A stretch of DNA of 20,430 nt. Origin: an uncultured Acetatifactor sp. GTDB lineage: Bacteria > Bacillota > Clostridia > Lachnospirales > Lachnospiraceae. A model generated the notes under the pieces. The model ran no database searches. It was not told the DNA's origin and saw only the letters and a program-made list of their open reading frames with translations. Location: contig CAJTKW010000073.1 of NCBI GenBank assembly GCA_910577035.1, positions 1 through 20,430 on the forward strand, read 5' to 3'. Each line of letters starts with the position of its first letter. Position 1 is the first letter of the stretch. Positions 1 to 6,942 of the stretch are shown piece after piece. A program made the translations under genes and the position numbers.

Positions 1-807
1 AGCGAGGAGGCAGAGACGGCATACAACCGGGAGCAGCTGGAGCAGTACCGTCAGGCAGTGACAACGGCGGACCAGGAATGCACTGCCATGCTGCAGCGGG
101 GAGAAATTCCCGCAGGTGCGGACAATCTGCTGACGGCTGCGGCATTGCTTGAGGAGGACAATCTGTTTGCGGAGGAGGATAAAGAGGAACGAGGAACGGA
201 GCTGTGGGAGCTTCTTGACAGGCCGGAAGAGTTTGCAGAAGAATATAATGACATGATTGTCAGGTCTATAAACAGTGCAAAGGAGGCTACTTTCGGAGCG
301 GTACAGGGCAGCCTGGATGTACGCCGCATGCAGCTGGTCCACAAGCAGCTTACCCTGGCCGGCACGCTGGCCGGGCGGCAGGAATTTTTCCTTCCGCTGG
401 AAATCGGCGGCAGAATGACCAGAGTGCGTCTGACCTTTGACAGAAGCGAAGGCGGAGCCGGTATGGTGGAAATCCGCATGAAGTCAGGAGAGGAGACAGG
501 AATACGGGCGACTTTTCAACTGGAAGGCGGTACCCTGAACGGCATGTTAAAAAATGAAAACCGGAATGAGGTAATGAAAACGGAAAAGATAGCCGATATT
601 TTTAAAGAGGAAGCCGGTGAGAGCTGGGAGATCGGGGATGTCAGCGTGGTGACGACAGATGTCCGATTCCCGGCAGCAGTCGGAGTTGGCACGGAAGCCG
701 GAACAGAAAACGCGGAGCTGTATCGTGTGGCAAAGGTTTTTTTACATGCCGTACAGATGGAAAAAGAAGGAACCGCAGGACAGGAAGGAGTTATCAATGC
801 GAATTAA
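1..807 (+). CDS. Flagellar-locus protein, 5'-truncated (FliK/DUF6240-like?)
   Basis: The reading frame is open from the first base, so the gene starts upstream of the window; 268 residues are visible. The N-terminal part is acidic and predicted helical. Around residues 125-200 there is a beta-rich block (leucine/arginine-alternating strands, then a Glu/Lys-rich helix). In outline this recalls the C-terminal domain of hook-length proteins (FliK) or the DUF6240 proteins that I recall beside flagellins in Lachnospiraceae. That assignment rests on pattern and position only. The stop codon lies 11 bases inside the flagellin gene, which suggests translational coupling. No signal peptide or membrane segment is visible. 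The role is probably flagellar, but I do not recognise a specific function. Confidence 0.7.
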   Translation, partial: SEEAETAYNREQLEQYRQAVTTADQECTAMLQRGEIPAGADNLLTAAALLEEDNLFAEEDKEERGTELWELLDRPEEFAEEYNDMIVRSINSAKEATFGAVQGSLDVRRMQLVHKQLTLAGTLAGRQEFFLPLEIGGRMTRVRLTFDRSEGGAGMVEIRMKSGEETGIRATFQLEGGTLNGMLKNENRNEVMKTEKIADIFKEEAGESWEIGDVSVVTTDVRFPAAVGVGTEAGTENAELYRVAKVFLHAVQMEKEGTAGQEGVINAN

Positions 808-2104
808 TTACAATGTTTCCGCCATGCTCTCCAATAACGCACTGGCAAATAATGACAATCTTCTGGCACAGTCTCTGGAAAGACTGTCATCGGGCTTAAA
901 GATCAACCATGCCAAGGATAACCCTGCAGGATTGGCTATGGCAAAGAGAATGAACGCACAGATTGAAGGGCTGTCCCAGGCCAGGGACAATGCAAATGAC
1001 GGAATTTCCGTGATTGAGACGGCAGACGGTGCCATGTCCGAAATCAGCGAAATGCTTCAGCGCATGAACGAGCTGGCAATCAAGTCCGCCAACGGCACCA
1101 TGTCGGAAAGTGACAGGGCAACCGTTCAGGACGAGGTTTCACAGTTGAAGGAAGAGATCACCCGTGTGTCCGAATCCCTGGAATTCAATAATCAGAAGCT
1201 GCTCAACGGCGAGTTCGGACTGAAGGGCTATGTCTATGGAGATACAAATGTAAAAGTGGCCGGGTATACCAAGGAGGTTCCGACGAAGGATTATTATATC
1301 AGCAAGATCACCCTGGAGAAGGAGATGGTGAAATCCCCTGTATTGGATGAAAAAGGTCTTCCTACCCTGGATGAAGCGGGGAATGTGGTAGAGGAAGACA
1401 TTTGGAGCGGGGATTACATTGTCAGGGTGGATCCGGGGAATCCGGATCCGCCGGATCCTCTGGTTACCAACGGCAGTTTTCCTGAGGGATATACGGCGAG
1501 GATGACAAAGGACAATCTGCTGACGATTTCCGGGCCCAACAGCTTTGAGATGACATTGGACCTGTCCAGACTCAATCAGGATAAAGAAGCGAACCCCAGT
1601 ATAAATGTGCAAAAGAAATTTGAAGATCTGGATCCCGGGGAGCAGCTTGTATATACACCCATGGATGAGAACAATAATGCCGTATCACTGCGGATAGACG
1701 CTACGGGTATCGGCTCCATGAGGCTGCAGATCGGTTCCAATGAGGGGCAGGTCCTGCCGGTGGAGATTCCCACTATTTCTCTGCGGGATATGGGCATAGA
1801 GAATCTCGACGTGTCCACGAAAGAAGGTGCTTTAAAGGGGATAGAGGATATTGACGGCGCGGTGAAGTATGTCTCAAAAGTGAGGGGTATCCTGGGGGCC
1901 TACCAGAACAGGCTGGAATCCACAGTCAATAGTCTGGACATAACCTCGGAGAATATGACAGGCGCCTACTCCAGAATCATGGATGTAGATATGGCAGAGG
2001 AAATGACCAAGTATACCACATACCAGGTATTGACCCAGGCAGGTACGTCCATGCTGGCCCAGGCCAATGAGAGACCCTCACAGGTACTGCAGCTGCTGCA
2101 ATAG
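797..2104 (+). CDS. Flagellin
   Basis: Flagellin is the filament subunit, exported through the flagellar type III apparatus and polymerised at the cell surface. The protein is 435 residues from the ATG at 797, which has a good ribosome site (AGGAAGGAG, 782-790); the frame is open further upstream, but that part is only shadow. Residues 1-142 are the conserved N-terminal D0/D1 helices: MRINYNVSAML, then LERLSSGLKIN and a DNPAGLA stretch. Residues 326-435 are the C-terminal D1/D0 helices ending LAQANERPSQVLQLLQ, the classic flagellin end. Between them lies a variable surface domain of about 180 residues with a proline/aspartate-rich turn (PGNPDPPDP). The segment LQRMNELAIKSANGT matches the D1 region read by TLR5 in other bacteria. 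It is followed by the FliS-type chaperone gene. Confidence in family is very high; which paralogue (fliC/hag/fla) cannot be told. Confidence 0.96.
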   Translation: MRINYNVSAMLSNNALANNDNLLAQSLERLSSGLKINHAKDNPAGLAMAKRMNAQIEGLSQARDNANDGISVIETADGAMSEISEMLQRMNELAIKSANGTMSESDRATVQDEVSQLKEEITRVSESLEFNNQKLLNGEFGLKGYVYGDTNVKVAGYTKEVPTKDYYISKITLEKEMVKSPVLDEKGLPTLDEAGNVVEEDIWSGDYIVRVDPGNPDPPDPLVTNGSFPEGYTARMTKDNLLTISGPNSFEMTLDLSRLNQDKEANPSINVQKKFEDLDPGEQLVYTPMDENNNAVSLRIDATGIGSMRLQIGSNEGQVLPVEIPTISLRDMGIENLDVSTKEGALKGIEDIDGAVKYVSKVRGILGAYQNRLESTVNSLDITSENMTGAYSRIMDVDMAEEMTKYTTYQVLTQAGTSMLAQANERPSQVLQLLQ

Positions 2105-2141
2105 GGAATGAACGATTGGGGAAAGGGGACGGCGGTATTAT

Positions 2142-2618
2142 ATGACAAGTGTGGAAAAACAGGATTTTACCTTGAGAATATCGCAGGCGAACTCCACACA
2201 GATGGTGGTAATTTTATACGAAATGCTGCTCTGCTATGTAAGGGACGCAAAGAAGGCGCTGGAGCAGAAGGACAAAACGGAGTGCCGTACAGCAATCCAC
2301 AGGGCAAGGGGATGTGTCAGCGAGCTGATGCACTCCCTGAATCTGCGGTATGATCCGGCACCGGCACTGCTTAGCCTTTATGGGTTCTGCATCAGACGGC
2401 TGGCGGCGGCGGAAAGCGGGCAGAAAGCTCTGCCATTGGAGGAGATTGAACGCATGATTGTCCCTCTGAGGGATGCCTATGAGCAGATTGCAGGGCAGAA
2501 CAGTGCCGGGGCGGTGATGGGCAATTCCCAGGCAGTTTATGCAGGTCTGACCTATGGCAGGAACTCTTTAACCGAAGACATGGCTGACCAGGGAACGAAT
2601 CGGGGAATGTACGCGTGA
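2142..2618 (+). CDS. fliS: Flagellar export chaperone FliS-like
   Basis: FliS binds the C-terminal D0 helix of flagellin in the cytoplasm and prevents premature polymerisation before export. This 158-residue protein is all-helical, with the family pattern: an early helix reading TQMVVILYEMLLCYVRDAKKAL, an EQKDKTE turn, a helix with ELMHSLNLRYD, then LYGFCIRRLAAAE and a final helix with IVPLRDAYEQI. Typical FliS is about 125-135 residues, so a tail of about 30 residues is extra. The start ATG follows a purine-rich site (GAAAGGGGA, 2121-2129), and the gene is 37 bases after flagellin. Its last 51 bases overlap the end of the opposing yaaL-like gene, so part of the extra tail is dual-coding. Confidence 0.86.
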   Translation: MTSVEKQDFTLRISQANSTQMVVILYEMLLCYVRDAKKALEQKDKTECRTAIHRARGCVSELMHSLNLRYDPAPALLSLYGFCIRRLAAAESGQKALPLEEIERMIVPLRDAYEQIAGQNSAGAVMGNSQAVYAGLTYGRNSLTEDMADQGTNRGMYA

Positions 2619-2864
2619 TGCCTCCTGATCTGAGGGGGCTTCCAGGGCCGCCAGGTCCGAGAGATGTTTGTACTTTTTTTGAAGAGAATTTATTTCATAA
2701 ATGTAGCTGTCGATCAGATCCGTATCGGTAGCGTTGTTAAAACCCGCATAGGCGATGTCAAGCGCCCTGTGGGTTTTTTCTATGGACTCCTTCAGGGATA
2801 TGGGGGTGAGATCTTCTTCCACAGTCTGAACGGTGTTTGCTTTTTGGCTGAAATACATTTTCAT
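2568..2864 (-). CDS. YaaL-like DUF2508 family protein
   Basis: This is a 98-residue cytoplasmic protein on the opposite strand to its neighbours. The start chosen is the ATG at 2864, preceded on the minus strand by an AGAAAGGAAAG ribosome site; an upstream in-frame ATG at 2906 has no such site. The core, IEKTHRALDIAYAGFNNATD followed by a DLIDSYIYE segment, matches the DUF2508/YaaL pattern (helix, aromatic turn, D-x-x-L-I-D helix). In Bacillus subtilis yaaL sits beside bofA, and here a bofA-like gene lies divergently at 3069, which supports both calls. The biochemical function is unknown. The 3' end overlaps fliS by 51 bases. Confidence 0.75.
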   Translation of the reverse strand: MKMYFSQKANTVQTVEEDLTPISLKESIEKTHRALDIAYAGFNNATDTDLIDSYIYEINSLQKKYKHLSDLAALEAPSDQEASRVHSPIRSLVSHVFG

Positions 2865-3038
2865 GGCAAATCTTTCCTTTCTTATATTTGTTACAATTAT
2901 AATCATAAAATTTGAAAAATATTCCAGAATTCAAAAAAAGTCCCGAATGAAAAAGACGAGAGAAAGGGTAATAATATCGGGGAAAGTGACATAGGATGTA
3001 CCAGGCTTGAAGACAGCCTATTAAAGAATGATTGACAG

Positions 3039-3054
3039 GCGTGCTGAAGCACGC
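3039..3054 (+). other. Small hairpin just upstream of the bofA start
   Basis: A perfect 6-bp stem (GCGTGC/GCACGC) with a TGAA tetraloop ends two bases before the G-rich stretch (GGCGGGG) that probably serves as the bofA ribosome site. It may tune initiation; no other evidence. Confidence 0.35.
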
Positions 3055-3068
3055 GGCGGGGTATCGTT

Positions 3069-3269
3069 ATGAAAAAGGAATGGATTCTAAATGTAATTCT
3101 GCGCAGTATATTTGGGGTCATTGCAATGTACTTTATCAATGCGGCACTGGCGGCGGCAGGGATTTCTCTGGGGGTGGGGATTAACGGGGCAACTGTTTTG
3201 ACATCCGGAATCCTTGGCATTCCCGGGATTGCGGCTCTTTATGGGCTTGGACTTTACAAGCTTTTGTAG
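3069..3269 (+). CDS. bofA: BofA-like pro-sigmaK-processing inhibitor family protein
   Basis: This is a 66-residue membrane protein with two hydrophobic stretches (about 8-30 and 42-64). The C-terminal signature GINGATVLTSGILGIPGIAA corresponds to the conserved BofA block in which N, T/S and the L-G-I-P-G motif recur. In Bacillus BofA holds the intramembrane protease SpoIVFB in check within the forespore membrane until sigmaK activation. Many clostridia keep BofA-like proteins even without SpoIVFB, so the exact role here is uncertain. The start ATG has only a weak G-rich ribosome site. Its pairing with a DUF2508 gene echoes the yaaL-bofA pair of Bacillus, but here the two are divergent, and the usual recR/dnaX neighbours are absent. 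Confidence 0.82.
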   Translation: MKKEWILNVILRSIFGVIAMYFINAALAAAGISLGVGINGATVLTSGILGIPGIAALYGLGLYKLL

Positions 3270-3276
3270 ATTATTA

Positions 3277-3295
3277 ACAAAAATCGTATTTTTGT
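3277..3295 (+). terminator. AT-rich hairpin after bofA, possible weak terminator
   Basis: ACAAAAAT and ATTTTTGT form a perfect 8-bp inverted repeat around CGT, followed by a T-rich run. It starts 7 bases after the bofA stop. The stem is AT-only apart from one pair, so termination would be weak. Confidence 0.35.
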
Positions 3296-3305
3296 ATTTT
3301 ATATC

Positions 3306-3334
3306 TTGCCAAGGAGATATTTGGCGTTTATAAT
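3306..3334 (+). promoter_or_regulatory. Sigma-A-type promoter of the Tad operon
   Basis: TTGCCA (3306-3311) and TATAAT (3329-3334) are separated by exactly 17 bases, 109 bases before the first tad gene. A start near 3341 would place the 6-bp hairpin ACAGTC/GACTGT (3341-3361) at the very 5' end of the mRNA, where such stems can stabilise transcripts. I found no recognisable c-di-GMP riboswitch in the leader (3341-3442). Confidence 0.7.
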
Positions 3335-3442
3335 GTACTTACAGTCAGACGGTCGGACTGTTCGGTAATTACCTGATTTCTTCTTTGAGGAAAGTTTCAC
3401 CTCGAAAATCACTGAAAATAATGAAAGTACAAAGGAGATGAT

Positions 3443-3946
3443 GTGTTGGCAGTTTTGTGTCTTTTGCTGACGGCTGCCTGTGGTTTTGACTATCGTACCG
3501 GGAAAATTCCAAACGGCCTTGTAGTGCTGATAACCGTGACAGGTTTCCTGTTCCGGATTTTAAAGGACGGAGCGGGAGGAATAGCGCTGTATCTGCTGGG
3601 GGCGGTGCTGATTGCAGTAATGTTGTATCCCCTGTTTAAGATTGGTGCGGCAGGTGCCGGGGACGTCAAGCTGCTGGGAGCGGCGGCAGGGTATTTTCCA
3701 TTCGAAAGGATCTTTCTGTTTTCATTTGTTTCTTTGCTGATCGCGGCAATTATTTCACTTGCTAAACTATTGTTAAACAAAAATTTCAAAGAACGTCTGG
3801 GCATCTTTTTCGGATATATGGAAAGGACTGCAAAGGCAGGAGCTTTGTGCCCCTACCCTGTAACGGCGGGCCGGAAGACGGCAGGCATTTGCCTGTCCGG
3901 CCCTATATTGCTCAGTCTGCTGCTTAGTCTGGGAGGTGTTTATTGA
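3443..3946 (+). CDS. tadV: Prepilin peptidase, A24 family (TadV/CpaA)
   Basis: This is a membrane aspartyl protease that cuts the leader of Flp-type prepilins at the cytoplasmic membrane face. It has 167 residues and several hydrophobic segments, the usual size for the short TadV/CpaA type that lacks the N-terminal methylase domain. The two catalytic aspartates sit in DYRTGKIPN (Asp16) and GAGDVKLL (Asp74), the canonical GxGD motif. The start could be GTG at 3443 or TTG at 3446; both follow AAAGGAG (3431-3437), and the TTG has the better spacing. It is the first gene of the Tad operon, overlapping the next start by the four bases TTGA. Confidence 0.9.
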   Translation: MLAVLCLLLTAACGFDYRTGKIPNGLVVLITVTGFLFRILKDGAGGIALYLLGAVLIAVMLYPLFKIGAAGAGDVKLLGAAAGYFPFERIFLFSFVSLLIAAIISLAKLLLNKNFKERLGIFFGYMERTAKAGALCPYPVTAGRKTAGICLSGPILLSLLLSLGGVY

Positions 3947-4938
3947 AGGAAGAGGAAACTGTCATGGTATTGTGCGATACGGAGGAGGAATACGCGCAGC
4001 ATATGACGGACTATTTGAATAAGAGCAGAGAACTGCCATGGAAGATACATACTTATACAAATGTCCGGGAGCTGATGAAAGAGGAAGGCAGGGGGCCTGC
4101 AATACTGGTGGTCTCGGAGTCGGCGTACGAAGAGGAGCTGCAAAAGCTTGAAGCATTGCGGACGGTGGTGCTGAGTGAGAGCGGGGTCATGAAATGGGAA
4201 GGAGTCTGTTATGTGGACAAGTATCGACAGGCAGAGGATGTGTTGAAGGAGCTGCTTCATATCTACATGGAAATTGCGGATACCAGGCTGCCAAAGCTGA
4301 AAAAGTGCAGCAATATTACGCTTATCGGCAATTATTCTCCGGTACATCGGGCTATGCAGACTTCTTTTGCCCTCACCATGGGGCAGATTCTGGCGAAGGA
4401 ACATGCTACCTTGTATCTGAATTTCGAGCATTATGCAGGGATCCCGGAGCTGCGCCCTGACATACAGAGTCCTGATATGGCAGATCTCCTGTATTTTCTG
4501 AAGGCGGATTCGGAAAGATTTGGTCTGAGGCTGCGGTCTATCTGTAAGCGTATGGGAAGCATGGATTATATACCGCCCATGAAATCAGGGCAAAACCTGC
4601 TTACGGTCACAGCCCTGGAGTGGGCAGCGCTGCTTCAGCGGATTGAAGAGCTGGGAGAGTACGAATATGTGATTTTGGATTTGAGTGAGAGTATGCAGGG
4701 GCTGTTTGAAATTCTCCGTGGGTGCAGTATGGTTTTTACACTTACCCAGGAAGACCGGATTGCCAGAAGCAAGCTTTTACAGTATGAGCAGCTGTTGGCA
4801 TTGTACGAATATGAGGATGTACTGGAAAAGACCAGGCGGCTGAGGCTGCCGCAGATACAGCGTCTGCCGGAAAATATGGAGCAGCTGACCAGGGGGGACC
4901 TGGCGGCTCTGATCAGGGAGCTGCTAAAGGAGGTATGA
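3943..4938 (+). CDS. tadZ: TadZ/CpaE-like pilus localisation protein
   Basis: The protein has 331 residues from a TTG start with a strong ribosome site (GGGAGGTG, 3931-3938); an ATG at 3964 is an alternative. Residues 1-110 look like an atypical receiver-like domain (MVLCDTEEEYAQ and ILVVSES strands). Residues 120-331 look like a ParA/MinD-type fold: ITLIGNYSPVHRAMQTSFAL begins at about residue 127, YVILDLSE is the Walker-B-like strand, and VFTLTQED is a further strand. The position that should hold a Walker A lysine loop reads GNYSPVHRA, so nucleotide binding is probably lost or altered. TadZ/CpaE proteins guide Tad machines to a cell site, and a structure is known from Eubacterium rectale TadZ. 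Position between tadV and tadA supports the call. Confidence 0.85.
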   Translation: MKEEETVMVLCDTEEEYAQHMTDYLNKSRELPWKIHTYTNVRELMKEEGRGPAILVVSESAYEEELQKLEALRTVVLSESGVMKWEGVCYVDKYRQAEDVLKELLHIYMEIADTRLPKLKKCSNITLIGNYSPVHRAMQTSFALTMGQILAKEHATLYLNFEHYAGIPELRPDIQSPDMADLLYFLKADSERFGLRLRSICKRMGSMDYIPPMKSGQNLLTVTALEWAALLQRIEELGEYEYVILDLSESMQGLFEILRGCSMVFTLTQEDRIARSKLLQYEQLLALYEYEDVLEKTRRLRLPQIQRLPENMEQLTRGDLAALIRELLKEV

Positions 4939-4985
4939 GGCAGAATCCGATGTTCTGCCTGCATTTCACAGGAAGGGAGAGAGCA

Positions 4986-6224
4986 ATGGAATATGTGGAA
5001 TTAAAGAGAATGCTGCTGGAAAAGGTGCAGGAGCGTGTAGGATATTTGAGGGAGTTGTCTGATGCAGAAGTGGAGGAGACGATAGATGAGGTACTGATGG
5101 AGCAGGAAGAGCTGGTGATATATACGCTGGAGCAGCGCTGGCAGCTGAGAAAGGAGCTGTTTGATTCTCTGAGGAGGCTGGATATTTTACAGATTTTTGT
5201 AGAGGACAATTCGGTGACAGAGATTATGATAAACGGGACGGAGCACATTTTTATTGAAAGAGGGGGCAGGCTGCAGGAACTGGACAGGGGTTTCGACTCG
5301 CTGGAAAAGCTGCAGGATGTGATACAGCAGATCGTGGCAGGTTGCAACCGGGTGGTCAACGAGGCGTCTCCGATTGTGGACGCTCGGCTGCCGGATGGTT
5401 CCAGGGTCAATATTGTGATGAAGCCGGTGGCGCTGAACGGTCCGATTGTGACGATCAGGCGCTTCCCGGACAAGCCTATTACGATGGAATGGCTGGTCAG
5501 AAATCATTCCATATCACGGCGGGCGGCCATGTTTCTGGAAACGTTGGTAAAGGCGGGATATAACATTTTTATCAGCGGCGGGACAGGGAGCGGTAAAACG
5601 ACATTTCTGAACGCACTTTCCCAGTTTATCCCGTCAGACGAGAGAGTTATTACCATTGAAGACAGTGCGGAGCTGCAGCTGCTGGGGCTGCCCAATCTGG
5701 TGCGGCTGGAAACCAGAAACAGTAATATGGAGGGCTGCCGGGAAATCAGTATCCGGGATCTGATTCGTTCCTCCCTGAGAATGCGGCCGGACCGTATCGT
5801 GGTGGGGGAAGTCAGAGGAGCGGAGGCTGTCGATATGCTGCAGTGCCTGAATACCGGCCATGACGGCAGCATGTCTACAGGACATGCCAACAGCGGGAGG
5901 GATATGCTGGCAAGGATGGAAAATATGGTTTTGATGGGGATGAAGCTGCCGCTGATAGCAATTCGACAGCAGATTGCGTCGGGAATAGATATTCTGGTGC
6001 ACCTGGGCAGATTACGGGATAAAACGAGAAGAGTGCTGGAAATTACGGAAATTCTGGGTTATGAGAGCGGTGAGATCCGGCTCAATCCCCTGTTTGAATT
6101 TGAGGAGGCGGGAGAAGACAGTGAAAGGCAGATTATTGGGGAGCTTTATCAAAAAGGAACACTTCTTCGGGAAGACAAGCTCAGAGCGGCAGGACTATCA
6201 TTGTTATCACTGGAAGAGGTATGA
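4986..6224 (+). CDS. tadA: TadA/CpaF-type secretion ATPase
   Basis: This is the cytoplasmic hexameric ATPase that powers Flp pilus assembly. It has 412 residues from ATG 4986, which has a well-placed site (GGAAGGGAGAG). An in-frame ATG at 4935 sits almost on top of AAAGGAGG and is less likely. The N-terminal domain carries VTEIMINGTEHIFIERGG and SPIVDARLPDGSRVN, typical of CpaF. The motor domain has Walker A GGTGSGKTT (198-206), an Asp box ERVITIEDSAEL, Walker B RIVVGEVRG (about 270-278) and the His box STGHANS. The length is normal. The C-terminal end (LYQKGTLLREDKLRAAGL) is also family-like. The start of tadB lies within its last 100 bases. Confidence 0.95.
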   Translation: MEYVELKRMLLEKVQERVGYLRELSDAEVEETIDEVLMEQEELVIYTLEQRWQLRKELFDSLRRLDILQIFVEDNSVTEIMINGTEHIFIERGGRLQELDRGFDSLEKLQDVIQQIVAGCNRVVNEASPIVDARLPDGSRVNIVMKPVALNGPIVTIRRFPDKPITMEWLVRNHSISRRAAMFLETLVKAGYNIFISGGTGSGKTTFLNALSQFIPSDERVITIEDSAELQLLGLPNLVRLETRNSNMEGCREISIRDLIRSSLRMRPDRIVVGEVRGAEAVDMLQCLNTGHDGSMSTGHANSGRDMLARMENMVLMGMKLPLIAIRQQIASGIDILVHLGRLRDKTRRVLEITEILGYESGEIRLNPLFEFEEAGEDSERQIIGELYQKGTLLREDKLRAAGLSLLSLEEV

Positions 6225-6942
6225 ACAGGCTGCGGCAGTATTTGTCTCATTGGCAGCTACCGTATTTGCGGCATATTTTTTCTACAGAAGTCCGTGGGCC
6301 ATGCTGCCCCTTCTGCCTGTGGGAGTAATGCTCTACCGCAATATACGAAGCCGTAAAGGCGAGCGGGAACGGGAGGAGCTGACCGCGCAGTTTCGGGAAT
6401 GTATCCTGGCGGTGTCAACCCTGCTGGAGGCAGGCTATTCTGTGGAAAACGCCTTTTTGGAGTGCGGGCAGGACATGGCACTGATGTATGGAGAAGATGC
6501 TTTGATCTGCAGGGAGCTTAAAATAATGCGCAGGGGGCTGCATATTAATGTTTCCCTGGAAGAACTGCTGGCGGATCTGGGAGAGCGAAGCGGCAGCGAG
6601 GAAATCATTCAGTTTGCGGAAGTCTTTTCCATTGCCAAGCGAAGCGGCGGCAACCTGGCGGAGATCATTAAAAGCTCTGCGGAGCTGATCGGCAGAAGGG
6701 CGGATCTGAAGCGCGAGATAGACACGCTGTTGAGCGGCAAGACGATGGAGATGAATATTATGAAGGGAATGCCCTTTGCCATATTGCTGTATCTAGGCTT
6801 CACCAACCGGGGATATTTTGACATGCTGTATGAGGGCCTTCGGGGGAGGCTTATTATGACGGGCTGCCTCGGAGCGTATGTGGGAGCCTGTGCGCTGGGC
6901 AGACTGGTGATAAGGAGAATGGAAAGAGAATGGACGTATTAA
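6121..6942 (+). CDS. tadB: TadB, inner-membrane platform protein (T2SS F family)
   Basis: Together with TadC this forms the membrane platform on which TadA acts. It has two N-terminal hydrophobic segments (about 35-53 and 58-72), a cytoplasmic helical domain from FRECILAVSTLLEAGYSVENAF through AKRSGGNLAEIIK (the GNLAE motif typical of type II secretion F domains), and two C-terminal segments. The start is uncertain: no ATG follows the end of tadA in this frame, and sequence that looks like genuine TadB (DYHCYHWKRYE) is encoded inside tadA. I chose GTG 6121, which follows GGAG with 6-base spacing; ATG 6061 and TTG 6136 are alternatives. From 6121 the protein has 273 residues and overlaps tadA by 104 bases. 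Confidence 0.85.
   Translation: MKGRLLGSFIKKEHFFGKTSSERQDYHCYHWKRYEQAAAVFVSLAATVFAAYFFYRSPWAMLPLLPVGVMLYRNIRSRKGEREREELTAQFRECILAVSTLLEAGYSVENAFLECGQDMALMYGEDALICRELKIMRRGLHINVSLEELLADLGERSGSEEIIQFAEVFSIAKRSGGNLAEIIKSSAELIGRRADLKREIDTLLSGKTMEMNIMKGMPFAILLYLGFTNRGYFDMLYEGLRGRLIMTGCLGAYVGACALGRLVIRRMEREWTY

Noticed and set aside
3335..3442. c-di-GMP riboswitch upstream of the Tad operon
   Set aside because: Expected because clostridial pilus genes often have one, but neither class I nor class II core motifs are visible.
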